64,000 nt of DNA from Pseudobutyrivibrio sp. MD2005 (GTDB lineage: Bacteria > Bacillota > Clostridia > Lachnospirales > Lachnospiraceae). Shown piece by piece: positions 1-9,265 of the stretch. The notes beneath the pieces are model-generated. The model searched no databases. It worked only from the letters and a program-made list of their open reading frames with translations, and was not told where the DNA came from. The DNA lies in contig NZ_JHXE01000015.1 in the NCBI RefSeq assembly GCF_000621865.1, positions 78,429 to 142,428 of the forward strand, written 5' to 3'. Made by a program: the position numbers and the translations under genes. Each line of letters starts with the position of its first letter. The first letter of the stretch is position 1.

Positions 1-59
1 TTATTTTGTCACAAATATGTTGTAATATAATTGCAGGTAGTAAAGATACCGAATTAAAA

Positions 60-240
60 CTAACCTGGGATGTACGATTTAACTTATCCTTTTTGAACCT
101 ACATTTACTTTAAACGGAATGCCTATATTTCTAGTTGGCTGTCATGCCTCCATTGCGCAGTGGAAGACAAAAGACTAGTTGCGGCGATCCACCTAGCTAG
201 AGCTAGGAGTCAATTGATAGGCCCGGCATTTTGGGGTAGT
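60..240 (+). ncRNA. ssrS: Probable 6S RNA (RNA polymerase regulator)
   Basis: A ~180-nt non-coding stretch whose ends pair: ACCUGGGAUG near 63-72 pairs with CAUUUUGGGGU at 227-237 with one bulge. The interior has the length and layout of Firmicutes 6S RNA, a long irregular hairpin with a large central bubble that mimics an open promoter and binds sigma-A holoenzyme. A TAATAT/TATAAT-type -10 lies at 24-31 and an intrinsic terminator follows directly at 241. The length, closing stem and terminator are seen; the 6S identity rests on general resemblance. Another structured RNA is possible. Confidence 0.65.
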
Positions 241-268
241 AGAGACCATGCTTTGCATGGTCTCTTTT
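241..268 (+). terminator. Intrinsic terminator of the 6S-like RNA
   Basis: AGAGACCATGC (241-251) pairs perfectly with GCATGGTCTCT (255-265) around a 3-nt loop, followed by a T-rich run. It ends the upstream RNA before the next gene's ribosome site at 303-308. Confidence 0.85.
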
Positions 269-315
269 CTTTTGCCTAATTCTTTGCTAAAATCAATGCA
301 TTGAGGAGAATGATT

Positions 316-1179
316 ATGTGGACATTTTTAGGATATGGAAAAACATATTTGGATAAATGCGGCAGGGATAATATAGGAGCTTATGCTGCTCAGACTGCAT
401 ACTTTATGATTATGACTTCTATTCCAGTCATGATGCTTTTGGTGTGGATTGCTGGATATGTTCCTTCTATTAATGAGTATCTTAATGAGCTGATTTATGA
501 TGTGGTGCCAGCTACATTTTCGCCTTATTTAGCCAGGGTGTATCGCATGGTTACCAAGGCATCTCTTGGAACAATCTCTATTTCTGTAATCATGGCAATC
601 TGGTCATCTGGTAAGGCCTTTCAAAACCTTATGGTAGGTCTTAATCAGGTCAACAAAATAGAGGAGACCAGAGGATGGGTCGCTAGACGTCTAAGAGCTA
701 TTTTCTATACTATGATTTTGCTTTCTGTAATTGTAGTAATAATGCTTATGCTTGTCTTTACACAGAAGTTTCAGTACTACGCAGAAAACTATTATGGCTT
801 GCTTGCTTATGTAGTGGGCATCAGGCCATTGTTTAGAGGCATATTTGTATTCATATTTCTTGTGATAGTGTTTACATTTTTATTTGCGGTTCTACCGAAT
901 AAACATATTTCATTTTTTAGCCAGCTACCAGGTGGATTCATATGTGCTGCAAGCTGGTATATATTCAGTATGTTTTTGGCTATATGGGTTAAAATTTTTA
1001 ACAATTTTTCAATGTACGGCACATTTGCAACCATGATGATGTTTATGTTTTGGCTGTATTTTTGTATGTATTTTATGCTTATGGCAGCCGAAGCTAATTT
1101 CTTTTTTGCTCAATCCTTTGGAATGGCATGGAACAAATTTATTCATGGCGGCAAGGCACGTAACACTAAAGTGGACTGA
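316..1179 (+). CDS. YihY/BrkB-family inner-membrane protein
   Basis: A 287-residue integral membrane protein of the YihY/virulence factor BrkB family (once mislabelled ribonuclease BN). About six hydrophobic segments are visible. The N-terminal region has the family-typical 'AYAAQTAYFMIMTSIP' stretch and the last helices carry 'YGTFATMMMFMFWLYF'. The function of the family is unsettled; a transporter-like role has been proposed. A longer frame opens at a TTG at 301, but GAGGAG at 303-308 lies inside it and is correctly spaced (7 nt) from ATG 316, so I start there. It stands alone between the 6S-like RNA and queA. Confidence 0.85.
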   Translation: MWTFLGYGKTYLDKCGRDNIGAYAAQTAYFMIMTSIPVMMLLVWIAGYVPSINEYLNELIYDVVPATFSPYLARVYRMVTKASLGTISISVIMAIWSSGKAFQNLMVGLNQVNKIEETRGWVARRLRAIFYTMILLSVIVVIMLMLVFTQKFQYYAENYYGLLAYVVGIRPLFRGIFVFIFLVIVFTFLFAVLPNKHISFFSQLPGGFICAASWYIFSMFLAIWVKIFNNFSMYGTFATMMMFMFWLYFCMYFMLMAAEANFFFAQSFGMAWNKFIHGGKARNTKVD

Positions 1180-1248
1180 CCTAAAATTGTGTGCTAAACT
1201 ATTTACGCTTTAAACAAATAATGATTTATATATATAGAAAGAATAGTT

Positions 1249-2295
1249 ATGTTAGTAAAAGATTTTGATTACGAGCTTCCAGAGGAGCTCATTGCGCAGG
1301 ACCCTCTTGAAAAGAGGAGCAATTCAAGGCTGATGGTCTTGGATAAAAACACAGGCGATATTTGTCATCGTCACTTCTATGATATCAAGGAATATCTCAG
1401 ACCAGGAGATTGCCTGGTTATCAACAACACAAAAGTTATTCCAGCAAGATTATACGGAGCCAGAGTTGGTTCCGGTGGAAAAGTTGAAATATTGCTTCTT
1501 AAGAGAATTAGCGATAACAGGTGGGAATGTCTTGTAAAGCCAGGAAAAAAGGCTCGCCCAGGAATGGAGATTTCTTTTGGTGATGGACTTTTAATAGGTA
1601 AGATAGTAGATATCGTTGATGAAGGAAATCGTATTATCGAATTTTCGTACGATGGTATTTTCGAAGAGATTCTAGATAAGCTTGGAGAAATGCCACTTCC
1701 ACCATATATAACACATAAGCTTAAAGATAGAGACAGATATCAAACAGTTTATGCTAAGTATGATGGTTCTGCAGCTGCACCTACAGCGGGGCTTCACTTT
1801 ACACCTGAGCTCTTAGAGGAAGTTAAGGCAATGGGAGTTAAGATTGCCGAGGTTACACTTCATGTAGGCCTTGGAACCTTTAGACCTGTAAAGGAAGAAG
1901 AAGTGTTAGAGCACCACATGCACTCTGAGTACTACGAGCTCAATCAGGAGGCCTGCGACATTATTAATGAAACAAAGGCTGCTGGCGGAAGAATCATTTC
2001 TGTTGGAACTACCAGTACTCGTACTCTTGAGTCGGCTGCTGAACCAGGCAAGCCACTAGAGCCAAAGAGTGGTTGGACACAGATCTTTATTTACCCAGGA
2101 TATGAGTTTAAGGTTATCGATGGCCTTATTACTAATTTCCATTTGCCACAGTCCACACTTATTATGCTTGTGTCAGCACTTGCTGGAAGGGAACATGTAC
2201 TTGCAGCATATGAAGAGGCAGTTAGAGAAAAATACCGCTTTTTCTCATTTGGTGATGCAATGTTAATTATTGAAAATGAAGATGCTAACTGTTAA
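1249..2295 (+). CDS. queA: tRNA preQ1(34) S-adenosylmethionine ribosyltransferase-isomerase QueA
   Basis: Transfers and isomerises the ribosyl part of SAM onto preQ1 at the wobble base of GUN-anticodon tRNAs, giving epoxyqueuosine. At 348 residues it has full family length. Typical stretches are '[18 protein letters not shown]' at the N-terminus, 'GEMPLPPYI', '[14 protein letters not shown]' (~177-191), '[10 protein letters not shown]' and a C-terminal '[15 protein letters not shown]'. The ribosome site ahead of ATG 1249 is weak (AGAAAGAA). No other queuosine gene is nearby; 36 nt separate it from pheS, so cotranscription is possible. Confidence 0.96.
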   Translation: MLVKDFDYELPEELIAQDPLEKRSNSRLMVLDKNTGDICHRHFYDIKEYLRPGDCLVINNTKVIPARLYGARVGSGGKVEILLLKRISDNRWECLVKPGKKARPGMEISFGDGLLIGKIVDIVDEGNRIIEFSYDGIFEEILDKLGEMPLPPYITHKLKDRDRYQTVYAKYDGSAAAPTAGLHFTPELLEEVKAMGVKIAEVTLHVGLGTFRPVKEEEVLEHHMHSEYYELNQEACDIINETKAAGGRIISVGTTSTRTLESAAEPGKPLEPKSGWTQIFIYPGYEFKVIDGLITNFHLPQSTLIMLVSALAGREHVLAAYEEAVREKYRFFSFGDAMLIIENEDANC

Positions 2296-2331
2296 AATTT
2301 TTAGTTAGATTTATGATTTAGGGAGGAAGCC

Positions 2332-3387
2332 ATGTTAGATATAATATCTGAATTGAGCACCAAGTTTGAAACAGAGCTTCAGAATATCAAAAACTCTGAG
2401 GAGCTTGAGAATATCCGTGTTTCTTACTTGGGAAAAAAGGGTAGTGTTACAGCTGCCATGAAGGAAATGGGCAAGCTTTCAGCTGAGGAGAAGAAGGAGT
2501 TTGGCCAGAAGATTAACGTACTTAAAAATACTGTTGCTGATAAAATCGCAGCAAAGAAAGAAGAAATTGCAGCTTTAGAGCTTCAAAAGGAAATCGATAA
2601 AGTTCCTGAGTTTGATATTTCTCTACCAGAGCATTTTGATCAGGGAAGCTTTCATCCAATTACACTTGTTCAGCGCCAGTGCGAGACTATCTTTAAGTCT
2701 ATGGGCTTTACAGTGGAGGATTATAGCGAAGTAGTTACTGATTACGAATGCTTTGAATCTGTTAACATCCCTAAATATCACCCTGCAAGAGATATGCAGG
2801 ATACATATTATCTTGAAAATGGACAGCTTCTTAAGTCTCAGACTACAGCTGCACAGAATGCAATTTACAAGAAATATCGTAAACAGCTTATCGAAGATGG
2901 TACACCAATTAAAGCTATCTTCCCAGGCCGTTGCTTTAGAAATGAAGCTACAGATGCTTGTCATGAAAACACATTCTTCCAGATGGAAGGTGTTATGGTT
3001 GGCAAGAACATTTCTATTTCAAACCTTATCTACTTTATGAAGACTATGCTTTCTGAAGTATTTAGACGTGATATTAAGGTTCGTTTACGTCCAGGTTTCT
3101 TCCCATTTGTGGAGCCAGGCTTCGAGCTTGATATCAACTGCCTAAACTGTGGTGGTAAGGGTTGCCCTTCTTGCAAGCATTCAGGATGGCTTGAGCTTTG
3201 TCCTTGTGGTATGGTTCATCCTAAGGTTCTTGAAGAGGGCGGCATTGATCCTGAAAAGTATACAGGTTTTGCTTTCGGTCTTGGTCTTACAAGACTTGCA
3301 ATGATGAAATACGGAATTAAAGACATTCGTGATCTGAACAGCGGTAATCTTGCAAGCTTAGCTCAGTTCACTGATGATGAGCAGTAA
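2332..3387 (+). CDS. pheS: Phenylalanine-tRNA ligase alpha subunit
   Basis: Catalytic subunit of the alpha2beta2 phenylalanyl-tRNA synthetase. The N-terminal coiled-coil tRNA-binding arm (~1-90) is followed by the class II aminoacylation domain. Motif 2 is visible as 'PGRCFRNEATDACHENTFFQMEG' broken around residues 200-220 and motif 3 as 'GFAFGLGLTRLAMMKYGI' near the end. A 'NCLNCGGKGCPSCKHSGWLE' segment, a zinc-knuckle-like insertion common in Clostridia, precedes motif 3. A strong GGGAGG lies 6 nt before the ATG. It is followed after 14 nt by pheT. Confidence 0.97.
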   Translation: MLDIISELSTKFETELQNIKNSEELENIRVSYLGKKGSVTAAMKEMGKLSAEEKKEFGQKINVLKNTVADKIAAKKEEIAALELQKEIDKVPEFDISLPEHFDQGSFHPITLVQRQCETIFKSMGFTVEDYSEVVTDYECFESVNIPKYHPARDMQDTYYLENGQLLKSQTTAAQNAIYKKYRKQLIEDGTPIKAIFPGRCFRNEATDACHENTFFQMEGVMVGKNISISNLIYFMKTMLSEVFRRDIKVRLRPGFFPFVEPGFELDINCLNCGGKGCPSCKHSGWLELCPCGMVHPKVLEEGGIDPEKYTGFAFGLGLTRLAMMKYGIKDIRDLNSGNLASLAQFTDDEQ

Positions 3388-3401
3388 GGGAGGACGAAAG
3401 T

Positions 3402-5762
3402 ATGTTTATTTCAATGAATTGGATCTCTGATTTTGTTGACATTGAAGGTCTTGACAAGATGGAGCTTATTGCTAAGTTTTCTCTTGCAACAGCAGAGGTT
3501 GAAAATGATATTTTCCACAAAGGTGAAGACTTATCTGGTGTAGTTGTTGCTGAAATCAAATCAGTAGAAGAGCATCCAGAGTCAAAGAAGCTTCACTTAT
3601 TAAAGGTAGATGCTGGTGATGGCAAGCTTACAGATGTAGTCTGCGGCGCACCAAATGTTCGCGTTGGTATGAAGACAGCTTTTGCAAAGGTTGGAGCCAA
3701 GCTTGGAGAAATCACAATTGCACCACGTCCATTAGCAGGCTATGATTCATTCGGTATGTGCTGCTCAGAGAAGGAAATCGGAATCTCTGATAACAACGAT
3801 GGAATTATGGATATCCTTGAGGATGTTGCAAACGGTACTGATATCAAAGATCTATATGAAATCGATGATATCATCTTCGAAGTAGATAACAAATCACTTA
3901 CAAACCGTCCTGACCTTTGGGGACATTATGGTATTGCAAGAGAGTTTGCTACAATTGCAAAGCGTCCACTTAAGGAACTTCCAACACTTGATTTAAGCAA
4001 GTATGACAATCTTGAAAAGGTTGATATTAAAATAGAAGATGAGCTTTGCCAGAGATATTCATCTCTTAAGGTAGAAAACATTGAAAAGAATGTTGCACCA
4101 ATGAATATGCGTATTCGTCTTTTCTACTGTGGCATGAGAGGTATTAACCTTCTTGCAGATCTTACAAACTACATCATGCTTGAAATGGGTCAGCCAATGC
4201 ATGCATTTGATGCTCGTAAGCTTGAAAAGATTCGTGTTAAGAGATTTGATAAGCCATTTACTTTTACAACACTTGATGGTGTTGAAAGAAATATAGATGA
4301 GAACACTCTTATGATTTGCAACGGTGATACACCAGTTGGTATCGCAGGTATCATGGGTGGTCTTGATTCAGAAATCGTAGAAGACACAACAACACTTACA
4401 CTTGAGTCAGCTACATTTAATGCAGCCTCTATTAGAAAGAGTGCAGTTCGTCTTGCTCACAGAACAGATGCATCAGCTCGCTATGAAAAGAGCCTTGATC
4501 CAGAAATGACAACAGTAGCAATTGCCAGATTTATGAAGCTTCTTTCTGAAATCGATCCTGGTGTTAAGGTTGTATCCGCACTTACAGATGAATATGCATT
4601 CCATTATCCACATATAACTCTTGATTTTGATAAGGATTTTGTGGATAAGTACACTGGAATTGAAATCAGTGATGAGCATATTGTTAATACACTTACATCT
4701 TTAGGATTTGGTATCACACAAAATGGTAAGGACTTCCATGTAGATGTTCCTTCATATCGTGCAACAAAGGATATCAGCTTAAAGGCAGATATCATCGAAG
4801 AGATTACACGTATTTATGGATATGATAACTTTGAGTTATCTACAACAAATGCGCCTCTTTATCCAGTTCGCATGGATGAGACAAAAAATGTTGAAGATAG
4901 AATAAAGGATATTCTTGTTAAGAGATTCAAGCTTCACGAGGTTCATTCATATGTATGGCAGTACGCTGATGAGTACAAGAAGCTTGGAATGGAAGTAGAA
5001 GAGAACATTAAGCTTGCTAATTCTACAAACCCTAACATTGAAACACTTCGTCGTTCAATTATTCCTACACAGCTTTGCCAGGTAAACTATAACACTGGCT
5101 ACGCTACAGATTTTGGTATTTTTGAAGTAGGACGTGTTGTTGAAGGTCTCAAGGAAGATGGCCTTTGCAGTGAGAAAAAGAAGCTTTGCATCACATTGTT
5201 CTCTAAGACAAAGTCACTTGAGTCTCTTTATTTTGAGCTTCGTGATATGATTGCTGAAACAATCGAGGATGTTAGACATAAGTCTCTTACATACAAGAAG
5301 CTTGAGGCTACTCATTCTTATGAACATCCAAAGAACCTTAATGCACTTATCCTTGATGAGGTTCAGATTGGTGAGATTGGTGTTGCACATCCACTTGTAT
5401 CTAAGAAGATTGATAAGAAGGCAGCTATTGTCTTTGCAGAAATCGATGTTGAAGCTCTTGCAAACATTGCTCAGCAGACAATTGTTTATGAGGAACCATC
5501 AAAATATCCATCAATTGAAGTAGATTTATCATTTATTGCCGAGAAATTTTCTGAAATAAATGATACAATAAAAGAGAGCGCTGGAAATATTCTGAAGAAA
5601 GTTGGAGTTACTGATGTATATTCAGACGGTGCTGGTAAGTCAATCACAGTTAGATTATTATTTGGTGACGATGAGCGTACTCTTACACACGAGGAAGTTC
5701 AGAGCCAGGTTGACGATGTAATTGAGAAGCTTAAGAATAAAGGAATTAATCTTAAGAACTAA
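3402..5762 (+). CDS. pheT: Phenylalanine-tRNA ligase beta subunit
   Basis: Beta subunit of phenylalanyl-tRNA synthetase, 786 residues, full length. Domain order is an N-terminal OB-fold tRNA-binding domain (~40-150), the B3/B4 editing domain ('RINLLADLTNYIMLEMGQPM' region, ~205-370), the B5 domain (~400-475), the catalytic-like core and a C-terminal ferredoxin-fold anticodon-binding domain (~690-786). It edits Tyr-tRNAPhe and binds the tRNA. A GGGAGGA ribosome site lies just before ATG 3402, 14 nt after pheS, a normal pheST operon. Confidence 0.97.
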   Translation: MFISMNWISDFVDIEGLDKMELIAKFSLATAEVENDIFHKGEDLSGVVVAEIKSVEEHPESKKLHLLKVDAGDGKLTDVVCGAPNVRVGMKTAFAKVGAKLGEITIAPRPLAGYDSFGMCCSEKEIGISDNNDGIMDILEDVANGTDIKDLYEIDDIIFEVDNKSLTNRPDLWGHYGIAREFATIAKRPLKELPTLDLSKYDNLEKVDIKIEDELCQRYSSLKVENIEKNVAPMNMRIRLFYCGMRGINLLADLTNYIMLEMGQPMHAFDARKLEKIRVKRFDKPFTFTTLDGVERNIDENTLMICNGDTPVGIAGIMGGLDSEIVEDTTTLTLESATFNAASIRKSAVRLAHRTDASARYEKSLDPEMTTVAIARFMKLLSEIDPGVKVVSALTDEYAFHYPHITLDFDKDFVDKYTGIEISDEHIVNTLTSLGFGITQNGKDFHVDVPSYRATKDISLKADIIEEITRIYGYDNFELSTTNAPLYPVRMDETKNVEDRIKDILVKRFKLHEVHSYVWQYADEYKKLGMEVEENIKLANSTNPNIETLRRSIIPTQLCQVNYNTGYATDFGIFEVGRVVEGLKEDGLCSEKKKLCITLFSKTKSLESLYFELRDMIAETIEDVRHKSLTYKKLEATHSYEHPKNLNALILDEVQIGEIGVAHPLVSKKIDKKAAIVFAEIDVEALANIAQQTIVYEEPSKYPSIEVDLSFIAEKFSEINDTIKESAGNILKKVGVTDVYSDGAGKSITVRLLFGDDERTLTHEEVQSQVDDVIEKLKNKGINLKN

Positions 5763-5795
5763 TCTATTAACTAATTGCGTTGGGAGGAACTGAGC

Positions 5796-6143
5796 ATGGA
5801 AGAAAAGAGAAAGAATAAGCGTCTGGAGATTGATGTAAAGGTTGAAATCGAGCGTATCGATGAAGACAATATCACTACTGTAAAGTACATGGAGGTAGAG
5901 GTTACTAATATTTCCAAGACAGGCTTAGCATTCAAAGTGCCAAATGTAGAATTTGAAGTTGGAGCATGTTTTGATGCCAAGATTCAGATTTGGACAAAGG
6001 AGACTATCGACACTGTATTTAAGGTTGTTAGAGTTAATCCATGTGAGGATGGAGTTTATGAGTATGGCTGTATCTTTGTTGGCATGACAGATACAGATGC
6101 GCTCAAAATCGAAATCTACCAGTTGTTTAACGACGCAGATTAA
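5796..6143 (+). CDS. PilZ-domain protein (probable c-di-GMP receptor)
   Basis: A 115-residue single-domain protein. The two PilZ signatures are present: a basic RxxxR-type run 'RKNKRLEID' (residues ~4-12) and the [D/N]xSxxG motif as 'NISKTGLAF' (~35-43), which together bind cyclic di-GMP in this family. No output domain is attached, so it presumably acts by protein contact. The frame is open further upstream to 5775, but GGGAGG sits in that extension and is correctly placed for ATG 5796. It lies 33 nt after pheT and 23 nt before lgt. A GGDEF/EAL protein at 34516 shows the cell has cyclic di-GMP turnover proteins. Confidence 0.85.
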   Translation: MEEKRKNKRLEIDVKVEIERIDEDNITTVKYMEVEVTNISKTGLAFKVPNVEFEVGACFDAKIQIWTKETIDTVFKVVRVNPCEDGVYEYGCIFVGMTDTDALKIEIYQLFNDAD

Positions 6144-6166
6144 TTGTTACTTAAGGGAGAATTATA

Positions 6167-7042
6167 TTGAACACTAGTATTATTTTCCCTAATTTGCATA
6201 TTACACTAGATAATGTTGGAAAAGGATTCTATATTGGATCCTTTTTCATTGCTTTTTACGGAGTAATTATCGCAATTGGTATGCTGATTGGGGTCAGTTT
6301 TATTTTAAAAGAGGCCAAAAGAGTTGGCTTTGATGAAGATCAGTTTTTAGATATCTGTATTATTACAATAGTAGTAGGAGTCTTGGGCGCCAGGCTTTAT
6401 TATGTGGCATTTGCCTGGGAATATTATAAAGATAATCCTATAGATGCCCTTAATATCAGGCAGGGTGGATTGGCAATTTATGGCGGTGTTCTTGCTGGTA
6501 TAGCTTGTGTCTATGTGCTTTGCAAGATGAAAAAGTTTAAGTTTTTAAAGGTTGTGGATGTTGCAATCTTTGGAGTTATCATCGGACAGATTTGCGGTCG
6601 CTGGGGCAATTTTTTCAACAGAGAAGTGTTTGGACAGTATACAGATGGGCTTTTTGCTATGCTGTTACCTCTTGACGCTATTCGCTCTCAAAGTGATGTA
6701 ACTGCGGAAATGCTTGCAAACCTAGTTCAGATTGATGGCGTAAGCTACATTAGTGTGCATCCTACTTTTTTGTATGAATCCCTTTGGAACTTGGGACTTT
6801 TGATATTCTTGCTTCTTACAAGAAAGAAAAAGAAGTTCGACGGTTATGTATTCTTTACCTATCTTATAGTGTATGGAGCTGGCAGATTCTGGATAGAGGG
6901 TGTAAGAACTGATCAATTAAAGCTTTGGGGAACCAGCTTACCTGTATCACAGCTTGTTGCTGCAATCATGATTGTGATAGGCGCCGGGCTTATGTTTTAT
7001 AATTACAAAAGCAATTCAGAAAATTACTCGCTGCCAAATTAG
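6167..7042 (+). CDS. lgt: Prolipoprotein diacylglyceryl transferase
   Basis: Moves diacylglycerol from phosphatidylglycerol to the lipobox cysteine of prelipoproteins at the membrane. The 291-residue protein has about seven membrane segments, the conserved 'GGLAIYGGVLAG' and the Lgt signature 'GRWGNFFNREVFG' (~145-157). The start is TTG 6167, supported by AAGGGAG 7 nt upstream and by the lack of a better in-frame ATG. Likely substrates in this window are the lipoproteins at 37056 and 38661. An intrinsic terminator follows. Confidence 0.96.
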   Translation: MNTSIIFPNLHITLDNVGKGFYIGSFFIAFYGVIIAIGMLIGVSFILKEAKRVGFDEDQFLDICIITIVVGVLGARLYYVAFAWEYYKDNPIDALNIRQGGLAIYGGVLAGIACVYVLCKMKKFKFLKVVDVAIFGVIIGQICGRWGNFFNREVFGQYTDGLFAMLLPLDAIRSQSDVTAEMLANLVQIDGVSYISVHPTFLYESLWNLGLLIFLLLTRKKKKFDGYVFFTYLIVYGAGRFWIEGVRTDQLKLWGTSLPVSQLVAAIMIVIGAGLMFYNYKSNSENYSLPN

Positions 7043-7083
7043 GAGTTGAGTGACACAAAATTGTTCATATATTGTATTTTTTT

Positions 7084-7115
7084 AAAGACATTGGAGTTTC
7101 CAATGTCTTTTTTTT
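7084..7115 (+). terminator. Intrinsic terminator after lgt
   Basis: AAAGACATTGGA (7084-7095) pairs perfectly with TCCAATGTCTTT (7099-7110) over a 3-nt loop, followed by a T run. It separates the pheST-lgt unit from the division cluster. Confidence 0.9.
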
Positions 7116-7215
7116 GCCATTTTTTATCAGATATTGTGCTTTTTGTGGTCTGGTCCACCACTTTACACCACATATAGAAAAGCCCGAAAAACACCGATTT
7201 TTCACGGTTTGTGGG

Positions 7216-7289
7216 TTGCGCAATAGGCATTTTTAGTATAAAATGTAGTTAAAAGTGGAGGAAAGTGGAAGAATAGTGTCACAAAGTGG
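7216..7289 (+). promoter_or_regulatory. dcw-cluster promoter with tandem MraZ operator boxes
   Basis: TTGCGC (7216-7221), a 17-nt spacer and TAAAAT (7239-7244) form a plausible sigma-A promoter with a start near 7251. From that point AAAGTGG occurs at 7252, 7262 and 7283, with a degenerate copy (ATAGTGT) at 7273, giving spacings of 10, 11 and 10 nt. This matches the AAAGTG(G/T)-type repeats bound by MraZ in Mollicutes and Firmicutes, and mraZ is the next gene, so autoregulation is expected. The repeats are seen; binding is inferred. Confidence 0.8.
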
Positions 7290-7310
7290 TGGAAAGGAGG
7301 AAGTGCCAGT

Positions 7311-7742
7311 ATGTTCATGGGTGAATACAGTCATAATATAGACGCGAAAAATCGTCTCATTATGCCTGCAAAGTTTCGTGAACAGCTTGGAGAACACTTC
7401 GTAGCCACTAAAGGACTAGATGGATGCCTGTTTGTATATCCTCTGAGCGAATGGAAGACAATAGAGGAGAAATTTAGAGAGATTCCACTTACCACCAAGG
7501 ATGCCAGAAAATTCTCCCGTTTCTTCTTCGCGGGAGCCGCCGAGTGCGACGTGGATAAACAAGGACGTGTACTTATCCCAAATACGCTAAAGGAATATGC
7601 AGGAATCGACAAAGAGGTGGTTTCCGTGGGTGTCCTAAACCGAATTGAAATTTGGTCTAAGGAGAGATGGAGCACTGAAGGCACTTACGAAGATATGGAT
7701 GAAATAGCAGAGCATATGGCAGAGTTAGGATTAGGAATCTAA
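7311..7742 (+). CDS. mraZ: Transcriptional regulator MraZ
   Basis: A 143-residue DNA-binding protein with two SpoVT/AbrB-like swapped-hairpin halves. The paired signatures are '[17 protein letters not shown]' (~11-27) and '[18 protein letters not shown]' (~82-99). MraZ forms a ring-shaped oligomer and controls the division/cell-wall cluster it heads. The start is supported by AAAGGAGG shortly upstream. Its stop TAA overlaps the ATG of rsmH by one base. Confidence 0.96.
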   Translation: MFMGEYSHNIDAKNRLIMPAKFREQLGEHFVATKGLDGCLFVYPLSEWKTIEEKFREIPLTTKDARKFSRFFFAGAAECDVDKQGRVLIPNTLKEYAGIDKEVVSVGVLNRIEIWSKERWSTEGTYEDMDEIAEHMAELGLGI

Positions 7743-8686
7743 TGGAATTTAATCATTACAGTGTTCTCTTAAATGAGACAATCGATAATTTGAATATAAA
7801 GCCTGATGGGATTTACGTTGATGGAACTCTTGGAGGCGGTGGCCATTCATACGAGATAGCTAGTCGCTTAACAACTGGTCATCTGTACGGATTTGATCAG
7901 GATACAGATGCACTTAAGGCTGCAGGAGAGCGCCTTACACCATTCAAGGATAGAGTGACAACAATTCATAGCAATTATGAATTCATGAAAGAAAAGCTTA
8001 AAGAGCAGGGTGTTACATCAGTAGATGGAATTATGCTTGATCTTGGAGTGTCAAGCTTCCAGCTGGATGAAGCTGACAGAGGCTTCACTTACAGAGTAGA
8101 TGATGCACCACTTGATATGAGAATGGATAAGGATAGTGAGATGACAGCAGCAGACATCGTTAACACTTATTCACCAGAAGATTTAACAAGAGTTCTTTTT
8201 ACATATGGCGAGGAAAAGTTTTCTAAGCAAATTGTTAAGAACATTGTTAAGGAGAGAGAAAAAACACCAATCCTCACAGCAGGACAGCTTAACAAAATAA
8301 TTGCTGAAAGCATTCCTAAGAAAGCGCAGGTAGGACAGGGACATCCATCAAAGAGAACTTACCAGGCACTTAGGATAGAGCTAAACAGGGAGTTGACGGT
8401 CTTAGAAGACCACATAGATGACATGATTGATTTGCTTAATCCTGGCGGAAGATTATGCATTATCACATTCCACTCACTGGAGGACAGAATCACAAAGGTT
8501 GCTTTCAAGAGAAACGAAAACCCATGTACTTGTCCAAAGGATTTTCCAGTTTGTGTTTGTGGAAAGAAATCGAAAGGTAAGGTTGTTACAAGAAAGCCAA
8601 TCTTACCAAGCGAGAAGGAGCTTGAAGAGAATTCGAGATCGAAAAGCGCAAAGCTTAGAGTTTTCGAGAAGGTTATTGAGGCCTGA
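7742..8686 (+). CDS. rsmH: 16S rRNA (cytosine(1402)-N4)-methyltransferase RsmH
   Basis: SAM-dependent methyltransferase (formerly MraW) that modifies C1402 in the decoding centre of 16S rRNA. It has 314 residues. The SAM-binding motif '[12 protein letters not shown]' (~28-39), '[14 protein letters not shown]' (~98-111) and 'ITFHSLEDR' (~240-248) are all present. A C-terminal Cys cluster, '[12 protein letters not shown]', is also common in the family. It starts on TAATG with mraZ. A short ATTGAGG/CCTCAAT hairpin spans the stop codon but has no T tract. Confidence 0.96.
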   Translation: MEFNHYSVLLNETIDNLNIKPDGIYVDGTLGGGGHSYEIASRLTTGHLYGFDQDTDALKAAGERLTPFKDRVTTIHSNYEFMKEKLKEQGVTSVDGIMLDLGVSSFQLDEADRGFTYRVDDAPLDMRMDKDSEMTAADIVNTYSPEDLTRVLFTYGEEKFSKQIVKNIVKEREKTPILTAGQLNKIIAESIPKKAQVGQGHPSKRTYQALRIELNRELTVLEDHIDDMIDLLNPGGRLCIITFHSLEDRITKVAFKRNENPCTCPKDFPVCVCGKKSKGKVVTRKPILPSEKELEENSRSKSAKLRVFEKVIEA

Positions 8687-8762
8687 GAAACCTCAATAGA
8701 ATGTAGTATTGGTAGAGGGAGTTAAATTACTAGTTTTAATTGCAATAAATAGGAGTTAGAGA

Positions 8763-9251
8763 ATGCAGGAAGTAAGAACTTATTACTACAATCAGGGAAA
8801 CGCGGTTAGAAAAGAGGCTGAATTTGTATTACAGCCTACTAGAACTCTGCCTACAAGAGCACAGCGAGAAAGAGAGAAGCGCGAAGACGCTATTCGTAGA
8901 CAGAAGATAACAGACAGAAGACGTGCGGCAGCCCTTAGAAAAAATAGATTATTAACTGGCTATATGATTATGGCAGTAATGCTTACTTGCTTCATGCTTG
9001 TTGCATATGTTGCTTTACAGACAAACGTTACTACCAGAATGAATCACATTGCAAGCCTTGAAAACGAATTATCAACTGTAAATGCTGATAACAAGGCAGC
9101 AGAGAGCCGAATTGCCATGACTACAAATCTTACTGAGATTAAGGATAGAGCTATCAACGAATTAGGTATGGTATATGCAACTAGCAGCCAAATAGTGTAT
9201 TATAGTGTGGATGGCGCAGACTACATGAGCCAGTATAAAGATATTCCATAA
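8763..9251 (+). CDS. ftsL: FtsL-like division protein (single-pass, coiled coil)
   Basis: A 162-residue protein with a basic N-terminus rich in Arg (~25-65), one membrane helix ('GYMIMAVMLTCFMLVAYVAL', ~68-87) and a following extracellular coiled coil with Leu/Asn heptads (~95-130). This architecture and its place between rsmH and a division penicillin-binding protein identify it as FtsL, partner of DivIC/FtsB and FtsQ in the divisome. The sequence itself is poorly conserved, so the call leans on context. AGGAG lies 7 nt ahead of ATG 8763. Confidence 0.78.
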   Translation: MQEVRTYYYNQGNAVRKEAEFVLQPTRTLPTRAQREREKREDAIRRQKITDRRRAAALRKNRLLTGYMIMAVMLTCFMLVAYVALQTNVTTRMNHIASLENELSTVNADNKAAESRIAMTTNLTEIKDRAINELGMVYATSSQIVYYSVDGADYMSQYKDIP

Positions 9252-9265
9252 GTAAGAGTGTAATA

